Below, one piece after another: positions 52,901-61,900 of a stretch of DNA of 64,000 bases. This stretch comes from Heliocidaris tuberculata. Taxonomy: Eukaryota; Echinodermata; Echinoidea; Camarodonta; Echinometridae. Each line of letters starts with the position of its first letter. Position 1 is the stretch's first letter. A program made the position numbers and the translations under genes. Under the pieces are notes generated by a model. The model did not search any database. It had not been told where the DNA came from and saw only the letters and a program-made list of their open reading frames with translations. The DNA lies in the NCBI GenBank assembly GCA_025618425.1, contig CM046838.1, forward strand, positions 15,491,629 to 15,555,628. Direction: 5' to 3'.

Positions 52901-55900
52901 CTTTATTCAATTAGTTAATCAAAAAGTAACTCCTTTAAACTGTTATAATGATTCCACAAGACCTAACCACAACTTAAGATAGAACTGAAATTCAAATAAA
53001 AAGTGAAAATAAGACATTAGATTCTTGTAAGTATTGCTTTTATCACAATATTGTAGCATTGAGCTTATGAATGTATATCTTTAGAGTACCTGTACATGTA
53101 TAAATACTAAACTACTGTCAAGATACTCCTGATATCCAGTCAAAAAACTTTTTTTTTTTTGCTACAGAGAAAGACAGATTGTTCCAGTCTGATTTTAACA
53201 GTAAAGCAAGCTGTTCTGTATCAAGCAGGCAAGAAAAAAGAGCAAACAGCTTTAAAATTCTCTCAGAGGCATCTACATGATGCTGAATGCTAGTGAAAAA
53301 TGACAAGCATACATGTACATTTCTATTTTCTATATAATGATTTGGTTTCTGTTTTCCATTGCAGATTCAAAATGTAAATATTATTTTTTACTAAGCAGAG
53401 GGTTTTTGTAAAGAATATACTTACATACATGTACATTGTATATATGCATTATATTCATAGAAAAGTAGAGGTTACATATTACTACAGCAAGGTGATTAGT
53501 TTGGGGGTGGATTCACACTAATTCACAGCAAACAGTAAATTGAAATTCAATCTTGTCTTTTATAATTACTGCTTTTTAACAACAATGTATCAAATATTCT
53601 AATTCGTAGAGTAAAATCACAAGAAAAATACAACTGTCAGATAAACTAAATGGTATGCTGACAGGCTAGCACTGAGTATATGGTACATGTACATGATACT
53701 GAAGTAGGATTTGATGAAAACAGACTACTCCTTACTGAGCAATGTTTTAAAAGATTCTGTGGTATGGTTAAAATACATGTATTTACAGTCCATATCTTTT
53801 TACTACTAGCAGCAATGTTATGGCTAGGTTAATAAATTATGAAGATATGAAACCTGATGTTCCTTGTTTTGATGTCCTTATCTAATACAAATTCCTCTGA
53901 ATTAACATGCCATGCTCTGAACCCCCCCCCCCCCCCCATTTCAAGACCACTGCCATAACTACTGAGCTTGTTGTGCCTCTCCAAAATGGATTATATGATG
54001 TACAATGTACCTATTCTCATGTGAAATGTACTGTACATATACACAGAAAAAGCTAGAAATCATCAAAAAAGTACACATTCATATAGTTTCAATACATCTA
54101 CATGGAATCAAATAATTATACTTCAATACTACAGATTTAAAAACAAAACAAAAACATTCTTAATGGATCAGAATGTAAGTTAATTCTGAAGAGTGTGATA
54201 CATTTGTTAGACTTAGATGTTGCAATGTACTTCGTTAAAACATGCATGAATTAGCTGGGTGGAAAAATGTGAGTTAGTTACATAACATACAGAATGATTA
54301 ATCCACACAATGCACAGAATAACAGCAACATTGCGGCCATCTTATTAAGTTCAAATGTAAGACAATGGCCTTCCAATGCAGCTTTAAAACCAATTTCCTG
54401 TCATAGTGAGACTTAGAATAGAAAAAGTATACTCACCTTCACAATGGCTGTATGGATACTTAAAAGACCGCACCCTTTTCCCCATTTATTTACTTATATG
54501 AAACCCTTTGACAATTTAGGATTCCAACAATTTATGGTCACAACCCTTAAAGGGTGACTAAAATAGAAAATTAATTGCCCATTTTTCGTAGGAAGGAGTC
54601 ATCAGGAGCCAAAAAATATCTATCATACACTTTTTTACGCATTCAGTCGTATTTCATAATCATTTGAAAAGTACATTTTTGCTGATTTACACAGTCATAA
54701 GCCCCGCCCCTAAAAAAACCCATCGAAGCAACATCATGATCACGTGATCTGTGACCGAGAAGTAAGGGAAAGTATTCTACCAATCTATATACCGTGCGCG
54801 CCCGCAGGCCCCAGCAGGCCCAGCCCGGTGCCGAGTATGACATTCACCGCATCGACCATTTGCATCGCATATTTTCGTGTGTTTAATTCCTCACAATAAA
54901 TTTGATTTTGGGACACAATTTCATCAATAATGCCAAATCGGTGTATAGTTGCGGGCTGTAGCAAGACCCCTAAAGATGATGTAAGCCTGCGTACATCATT
55001 TTCCTAAAGATGAAAATCTACGGAAATTGTGGGTCGCAAAGTTATGCTCCCGCGGGCAGAGTGGCAAGGGCCAAGCGAGTGGAGTACAATTTGCAGTGAT
55101 CACTTTTCTTCTCCAGCAGCTGCAGCAGCTTCACCCGCGGCCCCTTCCCCCGCGACCCCTTCACCATGCCCTGGCGCGTCTTCTGCGAGGGGTTCAAACA
55201 TATATGGTCGAATTCCCCTTGCCACTGCACTTGAGCTTCTTCTCTTTCGGGATCGATAAATCATCTGATAAATCAAAGTTCGTATCTGGCTCAAAAAAGT
55301 CCTCCAAATCGGACTCACAATCACTATCTATCTCTCTAAGTTACTTGAAGAATTCAGCCAAAAATCTAAGTCAGTACTTGTACCGTATAGTAAAGTGAAG
55401 AAAAAAAAAAAGGCGAGAGCTAGTAAAAACAAAGCAAACAAAAGCGTTCACCAGTCGCTTAGTACGAGGGGGAACATAGTCGCCGTACTAAAGATGTGTA
55501 GTACATTGCACAGACGCATAAAACGGCTGTGTACGCGTTTAAGACCAATGCAAAACTATCGTTTGGCAAGCTCAGATGGATGAGAACATTGTTCAAAGAA
55601 AAGTTTTTAAAAAACAAAACAAGAGCTGTATATTGGGGCAAAAGTGTTCACTGATCTTGTAGAAAATATATTGATAATGATTATTCACTCCTAAGACTAT
55701 ATTGATTAATTTCCCTTTTTCATAAATTGTCCGTTGAACAGAGGGGTCAAATACCGCATTGTGTGTACAATGTTACATTGCCGCAGCCTGCAGATCTTGT
55801 GCCTCTTACTCTTCATACGTCACTTGGGGGTGTGACGTCAATTAGCCAATCAGCTCACGAGTTTTAAGGAACGGTCCCAAAACCTCTACTTTTCCCCCTT

Positions 55901-58900
55901 TTTCGCCAAAACGAGACATAATTTTGACAATCAATTGCCAGATTTCTGATTTGAAAGCAAAAATACATGGAAACAGCACCTTTTTTCTCTCTAATTTAGT
56001 CACCCTTTAACAATTTATCTTGTTTTTCTTTTTTTCATACATGTGCATACATGTGCATACTAACATGTACAATGTAAGCATGCACATAAATGAGAAAGTG
56101 GAATGTTACTGTACATCCTTTATGAAAACTCATGTGCAACTCTGGAAGCAAACACAACTGCAAAAAGTGCAATGACCCCACTAATCCCACGTGCATAAAG
56201 ATGTATTTTTATGATTCCACAAGTGGGGGCTAGACTTACTTGAGATGCTTGTGACACTCCCTTGTCGCTGGAGTCTATTATGGGATGCTGGTTCTACGTT
56301 CTCATACGGAGTTGAGGATGGAATGTCAGATGTACTCCTCCTACAGTACATTGACCCCATGATGGCAGATGGCATGCCAGTGGGGGTCACTGAACTCTGG
56401 GTATGTGGGGTCGTTGAACTTTGATGGGTGGAGATCTCTGAGTAGGACAGAGTTGCTCTGAGTGGAGGAGGATACGGGGGACTGATGCGGTTTGGATAGT
56501 GTTGGTTGTCGGGGGTAATGGTCTGTGTGCTGGTCTGGAATCCATGGCCGGTGACTGGTTCAATTGGGGATGAGGTTAAGATGGGGTACGAAGGAGGCGG
56601 GGCTAGACCTGGGGAGATGACTGGATGACTGCTTGTCACATGATCTTTCCTCATGATCTTGGGTGGATTATCGACTTCATCACTGAGCCCAGCCTGAGAA
56701 GGGGATTTCTTCTTAATGATTTTATTGAAGAGATCAGTGGCCGACCCAAACCTCTTGGAGGCGAAGAGCCTTCCAGATTTGGGGCGGGTAGGGTTCAGAC
56801 TCTTTCCTGCATCTTGGATGTTAGTCAAGGAGCTGCACTTCCGAGGTACTAGATTGGGTGAAATGGACTCTGTCTTCTCATAGTGAGACTGGTCACTGAC
56901 GGAACTAATCTCTGCAGCTAGATGTCTTTTGGGAGGTCTTTTGGGAGGTGCGGGAGCCATGTTGGCAAAGCCATAGTCATCTTCCTTGTTGCTGACTCTC
57001 TGTGGATTAGACCTTGAGGCCCTACCATGATGAACATTGTGATTATGATGTACTATAATTTTACTACCAGCAATGGCATCTACGCTACCAAACTGTTTAT
57101 TTAACTCAGATCGAGGCCGCTTGCTCTGCTTTGGTGGGAGGTGCGGTGTCTCGTTCCGAAGCAAGCAATCCACCTGATCAAAGCTGGTGCTACGTCGGAC
57201 AATCCTACTCTTCTTCTTCACCTGAGGATTCTTCCTTTCCATGTTTGGGGTGTTAGTGGACGATTGCTGCCCTCCCATCGTCATGTTCACCATGAGAGTC
57301 TCCATCGATTGAAATGAAGTGAGCCCTCCATGGACACCCGTAAAGACAGTGACAACCTCCTGCCCAGGAATAATGCCCCGATCCCTGCATTCCATACTGA
57401 CTGTTGGGTTAAAGATGATGGGGTACACCATGATAGGGGGGTAAGGGAAGAGATGGAAAAGAGAAGGGGGAAATGAATTAGTTTATTCTTTTTTGGGAAG
57501 TGGATGAAGAAATTAGAAAGTATGAGTAATGGGAATATGAGAGGCATGCAAGCACAGAAAAATAAGCAGCAAAACAACAGTCTTACATCCAAATTCCAAT
57601 AACCTTATTCAGATATATCAAAACCAACAAATTTACACCTGTCTGAAATGGTTCCCACAAAATAATGTTTCAACAAAACAATGTTCCAGATCATGCAATT
57701 ATAATAGGTGCTATAGCATTTTGTATAAATCAAAATAATGAAACATATATTAGTTTAAAAGTTTGTAACTTGGTAGATTGATATTAGAATTGGCATACTA
57801 CATGCATGTACTGGATAAATTGAGTGTAGAATATATACATGTACATGTATGTATAAATCATAAAAAATAATATACTTCATGGCAGGATTATTCTCCATTA
57901 ATTTGATGCAATTTCTTATCCAAATATTAAGTGCATAAAATACTGAGTAATAATTGTCTAAATAATACAATAAAATCAGAAGATTGGATCCTGTAATTGA
58001 GTGTTAGAAATGCATAAGTATGTTACAGCCATCTATAAAGCATTATATTCGTGTAAATTAGCATACCGGTATATACATGTAATCATTATTGCTTTAACGG
58101 GAATGTACCTTTGGCGGTTGTTTTTCTCTCCCAGAAGAAAGAGCCTACAACTACAAGCAAGAGAGCAATAAGCATTATCGATTGGCTAGGATTCTGAATG
58201 GGTATATGTTGAGGGAAGGGAGGGATGGGAGGTGAGAAAGGACTACATACAAACACGACTTGCATGCAACACAACTGACAACAAAATTAGAGCTATACAC
58301 AGGACCTACAGGTACCGCATTTCTCCAGAGCTTTCTGTTTTCTATTAATAGCATCTGAAAATTTGGGCTACACGTACTTGGCAGCTTTGCAACACCATTT
58401 TTTGGTTCAGCAAATTTGCTGGCCTACTTATTATTCATACTTCTTAATGAGTGATAGCTTGGCATGTCTTACAGTGGTGTTTTGACAAGTGCACGCAAAT
58501 CTAATTCCTCAATTGAAAATAGAAAATAGCAATGTATCATCATGTACCAGTAATAATAATATCAATATTATAGAGATGTCATAGTCGAACGCCAGCACAG
58601 CACTTATGCCCTTGAGCAAGGCATTTTATCCTCTCCACCCAGGTGTTAAATGGGTGCCCGGTAGCATGCGAACGTCATTGTGGTTGGATTAGCAAGGGTG
58701 TGCTTGGAAATTGGCGACTGGCCGGAATGCTCCCTAGAGGAGTGGAGAATGTGCAGTGTAATGTGCAGAATTGCAACTGAATCCAGTAACCGGGGTAATA
58801 ATGCTGTAAGTGCTTTGGTCGGTTACATTGTAACTGGTAAGGCTCTATATAACAAACAGCTATTATTATTTTTTTCAAATATTTCTACATGCTGTTTTGC

Positions 58901-61900
58901 TTTTTATTAGCAGTTGCAGGTTCAGTAAATATGCAGTGCTTGACTGCAGAAATAATAAGTTGTTTAGTGGGATTATTAACCTATTATTTACAGTGTATGG
59001 CCCAAGCTACCATTACAAAACAAATTTTATGCACTTAACTGTAACTCTTCCATTGCCAACATCAAAAGCTGCAACAGTGATTTTAAGTCTACATGTATTT
59101 CCAGATTTCTTATTTTCTTTCTCTTTGGTATATACATGCAGTTTCATGATAACATAACTTAGAGCCATATTTTCCCCACATACAGCATTGGGTTAGAACT
59201 AAGACCTACCAAATGCTTCAACTATCAGATCATATCTGCTGTATGTGACGAGAGGCTCAGGGAGACTCTGGAAGTAATTACTGACAGTCTTGAAGACATC
59301 TCTCTCAAAACCAGGATAACTTGGAAGCTCAGAATCTACTTTATTAGGCCCTGGTGAAAAGAATAGAAATAGACTGAATAAATGAACAGTCTCATGTATG
59401 GGTGCAAACTGAAAGATTGTTAACCCTTTTGAGACAATTGACCACATTTTGTGGTTTAGCTCAATAACTTTTGATTCAGAGATCTAAAAAATATACCAGA
59501 TGAATGAGTAGAAAGAGCAAAAATTTCTGCACAAATTTTGTATATTTTTGATGCATGATCATATCGTATTTCATACCAGGGATTTTAAAAAAGGAAATAA
59601 GCTTCAACATCCTTAAATTGGCAACACATTGAGAGGTTCAAAGTCATTGTTTTTCATCAAAATTTGCAAATTGTTCAACTTTTCGACAAAATCCCTAACC
59701 AAGTAAATTGTTCTCAAAGACATTACACCTTATTAGAACCTTCTAGCACTAAAGAAAAATATTACTGTTGCCAATTTAAAAAGCAAAATGTGATCAATTT
59801 AGCCCTTAAATAATTCCTGTCATGAAAGGGTTAAAGGAATAAGGTGAGCTAAGTCTAAAGGTAATGATATACATGTGTACCGGTAAAAATTCAATAATAA
59901 CAATTTCAAAGCAAGATGCATCTTTGCATCATATAAAAATTTATAAGAGGCATATACTCTATACTTCTTGTACATTTTAGAATCTTGTCTAAGTTTGATA
60001 TTGAAGATAAGCAGTCTCTTCCATAAAAAACAGCCTAATGCACAGACAATAAAAGTAACAAAACTGAATTCATTTTATATCTCAATTTATCAGCAGAATC
60101 ACATTTAACTACTTAGCCGACTGCAACACCAAAGAAATTTACAAATCTTTGTCTTCCTCTACTCCTTCTGCCCAAATAATGATATAGGTCCGTATTCTCA
60201 AAAGTGGCCTAAATTAAGCCTGGCTTAACTTAGGCCACTGATTTATGGAAGGCCATTCGTCAACCCGTAAGTCCTGTATAAATTACTATATTTATGTAAC
60301 AAAATAAAGAAACAAAATTATTTTCAGGCATAAAATGAGCATCAGAAATCAATTCTATCGTGTCGGTTTTTCTATTTGTATTTAGTCCAGATCTACATGT
60401 ATTGTGATTTTGTAGGATTAAAAGAGGGTGACATTTGGCTCTCCATAATTCAGTGGCCTAAATCTACACACTTAAGCGGTGGCTTAAGTTAGGTGCCTTT
60501 TGAGAATACGGGCCATTAAAGGGCAATCCAACCTTGGTTATAAGATGATTTGTGTGAAAGCAGAAAAATAAGAAAAACAGGATGGTGAAAGTTTGAAAGA
60601 AATCGGACAAGGACTAAGAAAGTTATGGATGTGTGAAAAATGAGATCACTACATCTATGCAAATCTCAAATTGGCAATTTGGTATTAAAGTGGATTGTGA
60701 CATTTTTGTGGACAACTCTCCCATTTGTCGTACACAAAAATATCATTAATTTGTGGTTTTCTTCGAGGCACTTTTACCCTCGGGGCAGTAATCAAAATAT
60801 ATTGGAGATAGCATATTGTTATAGGTCCTCATGTAAGAAAAAGATCCTACTGAGTAATACATTTTGAAAAAAAAGATATATTTTAGTCATTTTGTGTGTT
60901 GGAGTGAATGGGGGAGTTGTCCACAGCTACATCACAGTGACATTACCTACTGGGCCAATTTGAAATTCCAATATGTATAGTGATTACAACTTTCAAAAAT
61001 TCATAACTTTCTTATTGCTTGTCCGATTTCGTTCAAACTTTCACCAATCTGCTTCTCTGATTTTTCCTTTCTTTCAAAGCAACTAGCTATTAAGGTTGGA
61101 TATCCCTTTAACTCTATCATGACTGTCTCTTTTTTTCAAGCATGCTGCAAAATACTTACAATTTGCAAGGCACCTCATAGCAGATAGAACCCAGTGTGGA
61201 AGATCATTCTCTTTGTTTAGCAGTTGGACTACTCCATTCTTGTTGATATGGGTGCAGTTGTGAATGATGTCAGAAGGAACAACGACAGAGTCATCTAATA
61301 AACCATCTAGCGTTGATAACCAGAGTAATCTTTGTAGTCTACAAAGTATATATAACGGATAGAAAAAGCAAAACAAAAAAATAGAAGATTAAATCTATTC
61401 TGGTACACAAATGATAGAATACGTTTGTGCTGTCACATGAAGAAATTGATGCATGCAGGAATTTATTAATAAACCTTATATTTTCATGTACATGTAATAC
61501 TATTTGACGAATAATTTTCCATACATCTAAAGATAAACAGTGGTAAACTGAGAAGTTCAGTCGATAAGAGAGAACTAAAAAGAATTTCAAATGCCTATAT
61601 CCTACAGAAAAAAAAAACAACCTGAAGTGAAACTCTCATTGATTGATCTAAAAAAAAAATACCCACCTATTTAACGTAGCACTTTTCCAAACCCCTTCTA
61701 CTTGTTCCAAGGTCAAAGGTCTTGCAATCAAGGTACATCTAGGAACCTCTTTGACTTTATTCACATCATGGTTATGTATCTGGACATTCACATTACTGTT
61801 CCTCATGGCCAGGGGCCTGGTAGGATGTCCATCTGTCCAACCTTGACCGTTCGTCCTGGTATTAGGCTCAATGTTTGTATCTCTCATTGTCAGACGTCGA

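Larger units (their letters stand above)
52831..56239 (-). other. depdc1 intron, 3.4 kb
   Basis: Contains C16 (53922-53937) and the THAP-bearing Kolobok-like element (54547-56010). The rest is AT-rich without supported features. Confidence 0.8.

Noticed and set aside
58086..58274. Minus-strand frame with a possible extra depdc1 exon (segment [15 protein letters not shown] after TTGTAG)
   Set aside because: The flanking exons already join in phase 1 with conserved residues without it, and the segment has no counterpart in DEPDC1 that I know.
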